Below are positions 5,979-12,339 of a stretch of DNA of 12,339 nt, in pieces; within the stretch, counting starts at the first letter, position 1, and each line of letters begins with the position of its first letter. The DNA is from Vulcanimicrobiota bacterium (GTDB lineage Bacteria; Vulcanimicrobiota; Vulcanimicrobiia; Vulcanimicrobiales; Vulcanimicrobiaceae). Location of the stretch: the NCBI GenBank assembly GCA_019245995.1, contig JAFAQW010000022.1, positions 1 through 12,339 of the forward strand. Direction: 5' to 3'. Made by a program: the position numbers and the translations under genes. The notes under the pieces were generated by a model. That model saw only the letters and a program-made list of their open reading frames with translations. It did no database searches and had not been told where the DNA came from.

Positions 5979-7831
5979 CCGGCCAGCGCGCGTCCGGACT
6001 CCGCGCGGCGCAGGAAGAGTGCCACAATCGCCACGTCGGAAGGGCTTACGCCGGGGATGCGGCCGGCCATGCCGAGCGTCCGCGGCCGCTGCCGGCTCAG
6101 CTTCTCCCGTCCCTCCCGCGAGAGCGCCGTTAGGCCAGAGTAATCAAAGTCGTGCGGAATCGCCGTCGATTCGGCCCGGCGCGCGCGTTCGACGGCCTGC
6201 TCTTGGCGCCGAGCGTATCCTTCGCATTTCAGCTCGATTGCCAGGCGTTCTCCCACGTCGGGCGGGACGGCGCCGGCGAAGTGCTCCGCGACGTCGTCGA
6301 AGGCGACGTGTGGGCGGCGCAGGGCGTCGGCTAGGGTGCATCCCCCGGGAAGCCGTTCGGAGCCGACGCTCGCGCCGCGCGGTCGCGTCGCCTCTGCAAA
6401 GCGCCGCGCGCGGTCCAAGGCCCCGCGGCGGCCTTCGAAAGCGTCCCAAGCCACGTCGTCCACGAGGCCAATCTCCCTGCCGATCGGAGTGAGCCGCAAA
6501 TCCGCGTTGTCATGGCGCAACAGCATGCGGTGCTCGGCCCGCGAGCTGAGCATTCGATACGGCTCGTCCACGCCGCGCGTCACCAGGTCGTCGATCAGTA
6601 CGCCGATGTACGCCTGGGCGCGATCGAGGCGCAGCGGTTCCCGGCCCCTGACCGCAGCGGCCGCGTTGACCCCGGCGACCAGACCCTGCACGGCGGCCTC
6701 TTCGTACCCTGAGGTGCCGTTGAGTTGGCCACAGTGAAAGAGGCCCGGGACCCGCCGGGTCTCGAGGGTATCCTGCAGCTCGGTGGGCTGTACCATATCG
6801 TACTCGACGGCGTAGCCCGCGCGCACCATGACGCACTCTTCGAGGCCCGGCAGCGTGCGGAGCATCTGCAGCTGGATCTCAGCGGGCAGTGAGGTTGAGA
6901 AACCGCCGACGTAGAGCGTCGGTTCGTCCCAACCTTCCGGCTCGATGAAAATTTGGTGCGACGGGTTGTGAGCGAACTTCACCACTTTATCCTCGATCGA
7001 GGGGCAGTAGCGCGGCCCGATCCCCCGGATCAAATCCAAGCCGTAGAGTGGCGAGTGTTGCAGATTCTGTCGGACGAGCGCATGGGTCCGCTCGTTCGTC
7101 TGCGACACGTAGCAAGGCAGCTGCGGCCCGGCAAAAAGTGCCTCGCTCGAGTACGAAAAGAGCAGGGGGCGCGGGCTGGGCGGCTGTTCGAGCATCGCGG
7201 CGGCATTGACGCTGTGCTTGTCAATGCGCGGCGGGGTGCCCGTCTTGAGGCGCGCCATTGAGAAGCCGAACCGCCGCAGCGCTTGGGAAAGACCGGTGGC
7301 CGGGGCTTCTCCGTACCGCCCCTCAGGCCGAACATCATCGCCGCGGAAGGACCTTCCTCCCAAAAAGGTTCCAGTCGCCAGCACAACCGCCGCTGCGTGC
7401 AGCCGCGTTCCGTCCGCGCACATGACGCCGGCGACGCGCCCGCCGGCGAGAACGAGGTCCTCCACCATTCCCGCGTGGATGGCAAGGTTCGGCTGCGCCT
7501 CCAGCAAGGCGGTCGCGGCAGCCGCGTAGGCCGGTTTATCCATCTGCTGGCGCAATGCACGGACCGCCGGGCCCTTGCTCTCGTTCAGAAAGCGCGCGTG
7601 TAGGCTGCAGCGATCGGCGATGCTGCCCATCGCGCCGCCGAGCGCGTCGACCTCTCGTACCAGCTGGCCCTTGGCGCTGCCGCCGATGGATGGATTGCAC
7701 GGAAGCGTGCAGATCTTTTTCGGATCTCCGGTCACGAGGATCGTCGGCACGCCGAGTCGAGCGGAGGCGAGCGCGGCCTCGACGCCGGCATGACCGCCGC
7801 CGACGACGATCGTGCCCGCATCGCTCGACAT
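5975..7831 (-). CDS. mnmG: tRNA uridine 5-carboxymethylaminomethyl modification enzyme MnmG (GidA)
   Basis: FAD enzyme that, with MnmE, builds the carboxymethylaminomethyl group on wobble uridine 34 of certain tRNAs. The 618 residues match the family length. The FAD-binding glycine motif is VVGGGHAG (9-16). CTLPCNPSIGGSAKGQLVRE (41-60) carries the conserved Cys45, and GPRYCPSIEDKVVKF carries Cys276, the second conserved cysteine. HNPSHQIFIEPEG and LSSRAEHRMLLRHDNADLRL are hallmark blocks. The C-terminal helical domain ends with YSGLTALSREGREKL and GMAGRIPGVSPSDVA, the MnmE-binding region. The ATG at 7831 lies 2 nt after the stop of the HdeD-like gene and starts directly into the FAD motif; the frame is open further upstream but only over that other gene. 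Its TGA overlaps the proposed CTG start of rsmG. Its partner mnmE is two genes upstream instead of adjacent. Confidence 0.98.
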   Translation of the reverse strand: MSSDAGTIVVGGGHAGVEAALASARLGVPTILVTGDPKKICTLPCNPSIGGSAKGQLVREVDALGGAMGSIADRCSLHARFLNESKGPAVRALRQQMDKPAYAAAATALLEAQPNLAIHAGMVEDLVLAGGRVAGVMCADGTRLHAAAVVLATGTFLGGRSFRGDDVRPEGRYGEAPATGLSQALRRFGFSMARLKTGTPPRIDKHSVNAAAMLEQPPSPRPLLFSYSSEALFAGPQLPCYVSQTNERTHALVRQNLQHSPLYGLDLIRGIGPRYCPSIEDKVVKFAHNPSHQIFIEPEGWDEPTLYVGGFSTSLPAEIQLQMLRTLPGLEECVMVRAGYAVEYDMVQPTELQDTLETRRVPGLFHCGQLNGTSGYEEAAVQGLVAGVNAAAAVRGREPLRLDRAQAYIGVLIDDLVTRGVDEPYRMLSSRAEHRMLLRHDNADLRLTPIGREIGLVDDVAWDAFEGRRGALDRARRFAEATRPRGASVGSERLPGGCTLADALRRPHVAFDDVAEHFAGAVPPDVGERLAIELKCEGYARRQEQAVERARRAESTAIPHDFDYSGLTALSREGREKLSRQRPRTLGMAGRIPGVSPSDVAIVALFLRRAESGRALAG

Positions 7832-7833
7832 GG

Positions 7834-8409
7834 TTACCGTGCGGGGACGGCGACGGGATGTTGCGCGTGCCGGCGAAGCCGCAACGCAAACCCGATGAGG
7901 AAGATGCCGAAGACGACGGCGTAGATCGCGATAAGCCAAATAATGGCGAACACCGCCGGCAACGGGCGCCACAGCATCAGCACGCCGAAGAGAATCGACG
8001 CGATGCCGCCGAGAATCAGCCAGAACTCGTTGGCGAGGTGCTTGCGTAACTGAATGGCGGCGGCGATCTCGACGATGCCCGTCAAAAAAGCCCACGCGGC
8101 GATCGTGAAATAAATCGCCAGCAGCGTAATCCGCACGTCGTAGAACGTGATCGCCGCGATCACGATGCCGATAATTCCTTCGATGACGAAGGGCCACCAG
8201 CGTTCGTGCGCTTCGGAGGCGCGCACTGCCGCAACGATGGCGAAGATCCCGTCGACGAACGCGTAGGCGCCGAAGAGTATGCCGAACGCCAAGATCGTCG
8301 CGCCGGGCATGAGGAAGGCGATAATCCCGAAAACGATGGCGGCGATCCCGCGAATCAGCCACGCCCACCAATTTCGCGACAAAACGTGGGCGGTCGAAAG
8401 AGTGTTCAT
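7834..8409 (-). CDS. HdeD family (DUF308) six-helix membrane protein
   Basis: A 191-residue integral membrane protein of the HdeD/DUF308 family. It has about six helices (roughly 17-34, 37-61, 72-90, 93-119, 128-147 and 150-176) in the family's three repeated helical hairpins. The N-terminal WWAWLIRGIAAIVFGIIAF is typical of the family. The C-terminal tail, LRLRRHAQ onward, is short and basic and probably cytoplasmic. E. coli HdeD is linked to acid resistance, but most family members have no tested function, so I do not transfer that role. The ATG has a good Shine-Dalgarno site (TAGGAG, 5-nt spacing) overlapping the stop of the secreted-protein gene upstream. Its TAA is 2 nt before mnmG. It is not a usual member of the origin cluster, and parts of it are of lower GC than its neighbours. 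Confidence 0.9.
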   Translation of the reverse strand: MNTLSTAHVLSRNWWAWLIRGIAAIVFGIIAFLMPGATILAFGILFGAYAFVDGIFAIVAAVRASEAHERWWPFVIEGIIGIVIAAITFYDVRITLLAIYFTIAAWAFLTGIVEIAAAIQLRKHLANEFWLILGGIASILFGVLMLWRPLPAVFAIIWLIAIYAVVFGIFLIGFALRLRRHAQHPVAVPAR

Positions 8410-8414
8410 CGAGG

Positions 8415-8420
8415 CTCCTA
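8415..8420 (-). promoter_or_regulatory. Ribosome binding site of the HdeD-like gene
   Basis: TAGGAG, read on the minus strand, lies 5 nt before the ATG at 8409. Its first three bases are the stop codon of the upstream secreted-protein gene, so ribosomes ending there can restart at once. This fixes the ATG as the start. Confidence 0.75.
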
Positions 8421-8789
8421 GTAGAGAGTCGTGCCGTTTGCGAGATAGACGCGCTCGACCCGACAGAGTTTCGGCGCCGGACCGTACCAGGGTTGTCCGG
8501 TAAGGGCGTTGCCGAGGTTATGGTTGATCTGCGAACCCCGGGTGAACGTTCCCTTGTCGATCAAAAGATAGCGACTGCCTTTATAGTTGACGAGGAAGTC
8601 GACTTCCGTCGCGGGTGAGTCGTGCGTGTTGTAATACACCACGTTGATGCCGTTGGTAAGGTTTGCGCCGTTGGAGTTGACCACGCAGCTGACGATATTT
8701 ACGCCGAAACGGGATACGAGTCGTGCCTGAGCGCTCGCCGGCGCTAGAGCGGCCGCGAGCAAGAGCCCGATGGCGAGGGAGCGACGCAT
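8418..8789 (-). CDS. Small secreted protein, unknown function
   Basis: A 123-residue protein I cannot assign to a named family. It has a classic signal peptide: basic MRR, a hydrophobic core IGLLLAAALAPA, and an ASA box whose cleavage is expected after residue 20. The mature chain of about 103 residues is rich in Asn, Thr, Gly, Val and Tyr. It alternates polar and hydrophobic residues as in a beta-sandwich (INVVYY, EVDFLVNY, YLLIDKG). It keeps two cysteines, Cys35 near the front and Cys109 near the end, which could form one disulphide. There is no catalytic motif, lipobox or anchor, so it is probably periplasmic or released. A strong ribosome site (AAGGAGGT, 7-nt spacing) supports the ATG. 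It lies between mnmE and the HdeD-like gene and is of clearly lower GC (94 of 180 bases at 8521-8700) than mnmE. Expression looks likely; function is open. Confidence 0.78.
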   Translation of the reverse strand: MRRSLAIGLLLAAALAPASAQARLVSRFGVNIVSCVVNSNGANLTNGINVVYYNTHDSPATEVDFLVNYKGSRYLLIDKGTFTRGSQINHNLGNALTGQPWYGPAPKLCRVERVYLANGTTLY

Positions 8790-8796
8790 CCGAGTG

Positions 8797-8804
8797 ACCT
8801 CCTT
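8797..8804 (-). promoter_or_regulatory. Strong ribosome binding site of the secreted-protein gene
   Basis: AAGGAGGT on the minus strand, 7 nt before the ATG at 8789, is a near-complete complement to the 16S rRNA tail. It is the best such site in the window. It overlaps the TAA stop of mnmE and fixes the start of the secreted protein. Confidence 0.85.
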
Positions 8805-10158
8805 ACTTGCCGATGCAAAAACGGGAAAAGATTCCGCCGATTATCGCTTCCGCGCCTTCCGCTCCGCTAAAGTGGCCCAGGACTGAGAACCCGCGCTGCA
8901 GCTCTCCCGCAGCGAAATCCAGCGGCTCTCCCCTCCGCAGCGACGTCTCTGCGGTCGCCAGGGCTTCGATCGCACCATTGACGGCGTCGAACTCGTGCAG
9001 CGCGGCAAGATGCGGCCGCGAGAGGTCCAGCGCCTCGCCATCCCAGCCAACCTGCGCGATGGCGCCACGCAAACTCGTTAGCGTTTCCGCGTCGTAGACG
9101 CTGCCGACGATTGCGTCGGGCATTGCGCATGCCCGCGCCCCGTCGCTGCCCAGGTCCGCTTTGTTAAAGAAGACGATGCGTTCGCGATCTCGCGTGCGGG
9201 CCAGGAGGGAGCGCGCCTCCGCGACCACCAGCGCCGAGCCGTCGAGCACGAGCAGCGCCACGCGTGCCGTCGCCAGCGCTCGCGCGGTGCGCTCGATGCC
9301 GGCGCCCTCTAAGCGATCGGCGTGCGCGCGGATTCCGGCGGTGTCCACGAGCCGCACCGGCACGCCGTCGATCGCGATTGTCTCCTCGATCGTGTCCCGC
9401 GTCGTGCCGGGCACGTCCGAGACGATTGCGCGATCGCTGCCGAGCAGTGCGTTGAGCAGCGACGATTTTCCGGCGTTCGGCGGTCCGACGATCGCGACGG
9501 ACAGCCCCTCGCGTACCAATCGTCCGCGTTCGCCGTCGCGCCGGAGCCGTTGCAGACGGGCCCAGAGCTCCGAGACGAGGGCATGCAGTTGCGGCCGCGG
9601 TGGTTCGGGCACCTCATCGGGAAAATCGATCGCACCGGCAAGTCGCTCGAGTGCTTCGCGCAGCGCGTCCCGGATCGCCTCGACCTCGTGTGTGAGTCCA
9701 CCGGCCAAGTTTGCCTGGGCGGCGCGGGCGGCCGCGGTAGTTTCCGCTTCGACGAGGTCCGCCACGGACGCGGCCGCGTGCAGATCCATCTTTCCGTTGA
9801 AGAAGGCGCGCCGCGTGAACTCGCCGGGTTGCGCGAGGCGCGCCCCGCACGCGAGGAGCGCGCGCATCACCTCACGGGTGACGATCGGCGATCCGTGAGT
9901 GTGCAGTTCCAGCATCTCTTCGCCCGTGTAACTTTCGGGCGCCGTAAAGCGAATTGCAAGGGCTCTGTCCAGTCGCCGCCCCGTCTCGTCGCAGACGGTG
10001 ACGTAGGTGGCGACGCGCGCACGTAGCGGCGCTTTGCCGCGCACCAGACGCACCGCGAGCGCCTCGGTCGCTGGGCCGCTGACACGCACGATCGCAATTG
10101 CGCCTTTACCCGGCGGGGTGGCGATCGCCGCGATTGTGTCGCGCTCGCCGTTGTCCAC
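8803..10158 (-). CDS. mnmE: tRNA modification GTPase MnmE (TrmE)
   Basis: GTPase partner of MnmG in modifying the wobble uridine of tRNAs. The 451 residues match the family. The N-terminal formyl-tetrahydrofolate-binding domain (1 to about 120) begins with DTIAAIATPPGKGAIAIVRVSG and contains PGEFTRRAFFNGKMDL (111-126). The helical domain is split around an inserted G domain with P-loop GPPNAGKSS (225-233), PGTTRDTIEE (250-259), DTAG (272-275) and NKAD (332-335). The C-terminus FCIGK (447-451) is the invariant MnmE ending with the functionally needed cysteine. The GTG start is 9 nt after the jag stop and leaves the family N-terminus intact; no strong ribosome site is visible. Usually mnmG follows directly, but here two unrelated genes lie between. 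Confidence 0.98.
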   Translation of the reverse strand: MDNGERDTIAAIATPPGKGAIAIVRVSGPATEALAVRLVRGKAPLRARVATYVTVCDETGRRLDRALAIRFTAPESYTGEEMLELHTHGSPIVTREVMRALLACGARLAQPGEFTRRAFFNGKMDLHAAASVADLVEAETTAAARAAQANLAGGLTHEVEAIRDALREALERLAGAIDFPDEVPEPPRPQLHALVSELWARLQRLRRDGERGRLVREGLSVAIVGPPNAGKSSLLNALLGSDRAIVSDVPGTTRDTIEETIAIDGVPVRLVDTAGIRAHADRLEGAGIERTARALATARVALLVLDGSALVVAEARSLLARTRDRERIVFFNKADLGSDGARACAMPDAIVGSVYDAETLTSLRGAIAQVGWDGEALDLSRPHLAALHEFDAVNGAIEALATAETSLRRGEPLDFAAGELQRGFSVLGHFSGAEGAEAIIGGIFSRFCIGK

Positions 10159-10167
10159 CTCGGAAAC

Positions 10168-10770
10168 TTACCGCGGAAAAATTACGACGCGCCGCTCGGG
10201 CTCTTCTCCTTCGGACTCGGTACGAACCAACGGCGACTCGGCCAAGGCCAAATGAACGATCTTGCGTTCCGAGGGCAGCATGGGTTCCAGCCGCTGCGCC
10301 GCGCCTTCGCGCCGGCAACGCTCGAGCATCGCCAGCGCCAAAGTTTTCAGTTGATCGGCGCGCTGAGCGCGGTAGCCTTGGGCGTCGATCGTGTAGTAGT
10401 GCCGGTTCGCCCGCAACCCCGCGTTGAACGCATTGTTGAAGAGAAGATTGAGCGCCTCCAGCGTGTTGCCGTGGCGGCCGATGAGCGTTCCCAGGTGCGG
10501 GCCGTCGATCTCCAGATATTCGCCCTCGGTGCGCGCGATGTAACCGATTTCCACCGAACCGATCCCCATGCGCCGCAGAATTTCCTCGAGCAGCGCTTTG
10601 GCGGGTTGGGCATGCTCGGGGATCTCGGTTGCGGCCGTGGACCGCTGGGGCGCCCGCCGGGGCTGACGCGTGCGCCGCGTGCCGCCGTGGCCGCCGCCTT
10701 TGCCTCCGATCGTGCGATCCCGCAGGTTCGCGGGCTGTTCTTCGAATTCAAAATCGTCTTCGTAGAGCAT
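10168..10770 (-). CDS. jag: Jag/KhpB-type RNA-binding protein (KH and R3H domains), short form
   Basis: Cytoplasmic RNA-binding protein of the Jag/KhpB (SpoIIIJ-associated) family, almost always next to yidC. In Gram-positive bacteria it is linked to cell-envelope growth and small-RNA binding. The KH domain (about 55-133) has EGEYLEIDG and the nucleic-acid loop LIGRHGNTLEAL (96-107, GxxG at 98-101). The R3H domain (about 140-200) has PSERKIVHLAL with the Arg169-x3-His173 pair. The usual N-terminal Jag_N domain of about 50 residues is missing. In its place are an acidic start (MLYEDDFEFEEQ) and a Gly/Arg-rich stretch (about 22-44), which is probably disordered and may bind RNA. The start is the ATG at 10770, 15 nt after the yidC stop; an in-frame TAG lies just upstream, so no longer form is possible. 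Confidence 0.93.
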   Translation of the reverse strand: MLYEDDFEFEEQPANLRDRTIGGKGGGHGGTRRTRQPRRAPQRSTAATEIPEHAQPAKALLEEILRRMGIGSVEIGYIARTEGEYLEIDGPHLGTLIGRHGNTLEALNLLFNNAFNAGLRANRHYYTIDAQGYRAQRADQLKTLALAMLERCRREGAAQRLEPMLPSERKIVHLALAESPLVRTESEGEEPERRVVIFPR

Positions 10771-10785
10771 GGCTAGTGATGTATC

Positions 10786-11667
10786 CTATGCGCCTTTCTT
10801 GTTCTTTCGTTTGCCGCGGGAGCCGCGCCGCGAGCGCGCGCCGCTGCCTTTGGGCACGCCGTTGCCGCTCGGTGCGCCGGATGGAAGTTTCGTCCCGGCC
10901 GTCTCGGCGACGCTTTGGGTGATGACGTGCTCGGAGTCGATCATCGCGAGCGGCTGGTGATATCGCCGCAACAAATACAGCTGCTGCGCCATGGTGAGGA
11001 CGTTGTAGGAGAACCAGTAGAGCACCATCGCGGACGGCCATTGGTAGCGCCAGCCGAAGAAGCCGAGCATCACCGGCGAAAAAATCGCCATCATCCGCTG
11101 CATCTGCGCCTGCTGCGGATCGGTGGCGGGCGCACTGACGTAACGAACGCTCAAATACATGGAGAATGCATAGAGCAGAACCAACAAGAGATCGGCGTGC
11201 GCCAAACTGCCCGCGATGACCGGTATGCCGAACACCTTCGGAAGCGAAGCGGCATGGGAGAGCGCGCTGCCGATCCAGAGCCACGTTTGGTTCTCGAAGA
11301 GCGACCGATGGTTCATCACGACGTAGTACACCGCGATGATTACCGGATATTGCACCAGCATGGGCCAACAGCCGGCGAGCGGATTCACCTTGTGCTCGCG
11401 GTACAGCGCCATGGTCTCTTGCTGGAGTTTTTGCCGGTCGTCTTTGTAGCGGTCCTGAATGCGCTTCATGAGCGGCGCGATCTTCTGCATCTTCATGATG
11501 CTCTTGAACTGCGCCGTATTCAGCGGCCAGAAGGCCAGACGAATCAAGCCTGCAAGGATGATGAGGCTCCAGCCGAGGTTATGAACGGGCTTGTCGATCG
11601 CTAGCACGATTCCCGACAAGACGTTGACGATTGGGTCGAGCCACGACGCCGCGATCAGGACGTGCAT
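10786..11667 (-). CDS. yidC: Membrane protein insertase YidC (Oxa1 family)
   Basis: Inserts and folds inner-membrane proteins, alone or with SecYEG. The 293-residue form lacks the large periplasmic domain of Proteobacteria and resembles the Gram-positive/Oxa1 type. The first conserved helix, LGWSLIILAGLIRLAFWPLN (31-50), carries the groove arginine Arg43. It is followed by the basic cytoplasmic coiled-coil hairpin (about 51-98) with MQKIAPLMKRIQDRYKDD. Further helices lie at about 102-120, 157-176, 194-205 and 212-233; QYPVI, FSPVMLGFFGW and LYWFSYNVLT are conserved. The C-terminal tail (about 262-293) is Gly/Ser then strongly basic, ending RGKRKNKKGA, which suits ribosome contact. It is not a lipoprotein, since there is no lipobox cysteine. 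The ATG shares one base with the yidD stop (TGATG), so translation is coupled. Confidence 0.97.
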   Translation of the reverse strand: MHVLIAASWLDPIVNVLSGIVLAIDKPVHNLGWSLIILAGLIRLAFWPLNTAQFKSIMKMQKIAPLMKRIQDRYKDDRQKLQQETMALYREHKVNPLAGCWPMLVQYPVIIAVYYVVMNHRSLFENQTWLWIGSALSHAASLPKVFGIPVIAGSLAHADLLLVLLYAFSMYLSVRYVSAPATDPQQAQMQRMMAIFSPVMLGFFGWRYQWPSAMVLYWFSYNVLTMAQQLYLLRRYHQPLAMIDSEHVITQSVAETAGTKLPSGAPSGNGVPKGSGARSRRGSRGKRKNKKGA

Positions 11668-11885
11668 CAGAGCGCTCTGGCGACGAAGTCAACGCCGCCG
11701 GGATGCCACGGATTGCAGCGCGCCAACCGGCGCAGCGCGAGCCAGCCGCCCCGCAGCATGCCGTGGCACGCGATCGCTTCGGCGGCGTACTCCGAACAGG
11801 ACGGATAGAATCGGCACGCGCGCGGCAGCAGCGGCGAGATCAATATCCGGTATGTGCGAATAGCGGCGACGGCGAGCAGGCGCAT
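11667..11885 (-). CDS. yidD: YidD, membrane protein insertion efficiency factor
   Basis: Small membrane-associated protein (DUF37) of 72 residues that helps YidC-dependent membrane insertion. The family core is present: ISPLLPRACRFYPSCSEYA (16-34) and ARCNPWHPGGVD (55-66), with Cys24, Cys30 and Cys57 in the conserved places. An amphipathic basic N-terminus (RLLAVAAIRTYR) probably lies on the inner face of the membrane. The ATG is 11 nt after the rnpA stop with a weak AAAGAG upstream. Its position between rnpA and yidC is the standard one. Confidence 0.95.
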   Translation of the reverse strand: MRLLAVAAIRTYRILISPLLPRACRFYPSCSEYAAEAIACHGMLRGGWLALRRLARCNPWHPGGVDFVARAL

Positions 11886-11896
11886 CGAACTCTTTA

Positions 11897-12223
11897 CTAC
11901 GCGCGCGCCAGAGCGGAAGTTACTTCCGTTCGAAGATCACCGAAAGACCGCTCGGCAGCGCTCGGGCGCACGACCACTAACAAACGCATCGGGCTCCCCG
12001 ATGGAAGCGCTTCCTGCATGATCGCCGCGATCCGCCGGCGCAGCCTATTACGTACGACGGCACCCCCGACGGACTTGTTGACGGTGATGCCGACCAAGGT
12101 GCCGGGATCGCGCGAGAGTGGCTCGCTTCGATAGATCGTGAGGCTCTGTGTCGAGAGGCGCTGTCCCTGCCGGCGTAACCGCGCGAAGTCGGCTTGCCGG
12201 CGCAGCGCGGCGAACCGGCGCAC
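11897..12223 (-). CDS. rnpA: Ribonuclease P protein component
   Basis: Small basic protein that binds the catalytic RNase P RNA and helps remove 5' leaders from precursor tRNAs. From the GTG at 12223 it has 108 residues, a normal length. It opens with the helix RRQADFARLRRQGQRL (8-23) and has the central strand LVGITVNK (43-50). The RNR signature SVGGAVVRNRLRRRI (51-65) is intact. The GTG lies 10 nt after the rpmH stop. The frame stays open rightward through the whole visible part of rpmH, with another GTG at 12286. A longer protein overlapping rpmH is therefore possible, but the added residues (RCSRVAGRRAVIALPF) are not family-like. No good ribosome site marks either start. The rpmH-rnpA pair is near-universal. 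Confidence 0.95.
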   Translation of the reverse strand: MRRFAALRRQADFARLRRQGQRLSTQSLTIYRSEPLSRDPGTLVGITVNKSVGGAVVRNRLRRRIAAIMQEALPSGSPMRLLVVVRPSAAERSFGDLRTEVTSALARA

Positions 12224-12233
12224 CAGCGACTCG

Positions 12234-12339
12234 CTAAACGGTAAGGCGATGACGGCCCTTCTTCCGGCGACGCGCGAGCACCGCACGGCCTGCTTTGGTG
12301 CGCATGCGCTCCAGGAATCCGTGCACGCGCTTGCGCCGC
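12234..12339 (-). CDS. rpmH: Large ribosomal subunit protein bL34, C-terminal 34 residues (cut by window edge)
   Basis: The visible end is RKRVHGFLERMRTKAGRAV followed by LARRRKKGRHRLTV, matching the conserved C-terminal two-thirds of L34 (HGF-x-x-RM, T-K-x-GR, VLARRR-x-KGR). L34 is a very short, highly basic protein bound to 23S rRNA. The first dozen or so residues and any promoter lie beyond the right edge. Its stop is 10 nt before the rnpA start. Its presence indicates that dnaA and the origin are probably close on the right. Confidence 0.96.
   Translation of the reverse strand, partial: RRKRVHGFLERMRTKAGRAVLARRRKKGRHRLTV

Noticed and set aside
9161..9898. A 245-codon open frame on the plus strand
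   Set aside because: It lies wholly antisense to mnmE, is Ser/Arg/Ala-rich and has no family features; a shadow of the mnmE codon pattern.
10151..10159. TTGTCCACC, resembling a DnaA box
   Set aside because: It differs from TTATCCACA at two positions, stands alone and lies at the mnmE start. No cluster of boxes was seen in the window.
10252..10776. A 174-codon open frame on the plus strand
   Set aside because: Antisense to jag along its whole length, with no recognisable motif.
11668..11679. 12-nt perfect palindrome CAGAGCGCTCTG just before the yidC start
   Set aside because: It lies in the yidD coding end, has no loop to form a stable hairpin, and is within chance expectation.

Overview
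The window is a tightly packed stretch of bacterial chromosome with 17 protein-coding genes, all read on the minus strand. The gene order rpmH-rnpA-yidD-yidC-jag-mnmE...mnmG-rsmG...parA-parB is the conserved cluster that lies beside dnaA and the replication origin in many bacteria. The origin and dnaA are therefore expected just beyond the right edge (above 12339), and transcription runs leftward, away from the origin. Base composition is GC-rich, by eye in the mid-60s percent, and GTG starts are common. The short YidC without a large periplasmic domain, the yidC-jag pair and the C-terminal form of RsmG point away from Proteobacteria. An uncultured, high-GC lineage such as Eremiobacterota (WPS-2) is possible, but that is a low-confidence guess from gene style, not a placement.

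Layout from right to left along transcription. First come ribosomal protein L34 (cut by the window edge), the RNase P protein, YidD and YidC for membrane protein insertion, the RNA-binding protein Jag and the tRNA-modifying GTPase MnmE. Next are two accessory genes: a small secreted protein of unknown function and a six-helix HdeD/DUF308 membrane protein. They separate mnmE from its functional partner mnmG. Then come mnmG, the 16S rRNA methyltransferase rsmG, a 43-bp gap holding a near-perfect parS site, an HD-domain tRNA nucleotidyltransferase/poly(A) polymerase-family gene, and the chromosome segregation pair parA-parB. The left end has a 60-residue two-helix membrane protein, the thiamine genes thiE and thiD, and the start of trpS (cut by the window edge).

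Genes are joined by very short gaps or by 1-4 nt start-stop overlaps: TGATG at yidD/yidC, CTGA at mnmG/rsmG, GTGA at cca/parA, ATGA at parA/parB and probably GTGA at the small membrane gene/thiE. This suggests one long, translationally coupled operon. No stretch over 300 bases lacks a gene. The longest gaps are 43 bp (parS) and 38 bp (thiD/trpS). I saw no RNA genes, insertion sequences, CRISPR arrays or convincing terminators.

The core functions are translation (L34, RNase P, MnmE/MnmG wobble-uridine modification, RsmG, tRNA 3'-end synthesis, TrpRS), membrane biogenesis (YidC, YidD), chromosome segregation (ParA, ParB, parS) and thiamine phosphate synthesis (ThiE, ThiD). Most of this is ordinary. 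The points worth attention are the parS site next to parAB, the probable CTG start of rsmG, and the lower-GC two-gene insert between mnmE and mnmG. That insert includes an unrecognised secreted protein and has the clearest Shine-Dalgarno sites of the window. I found no strong evidence for a new multi-gene system.
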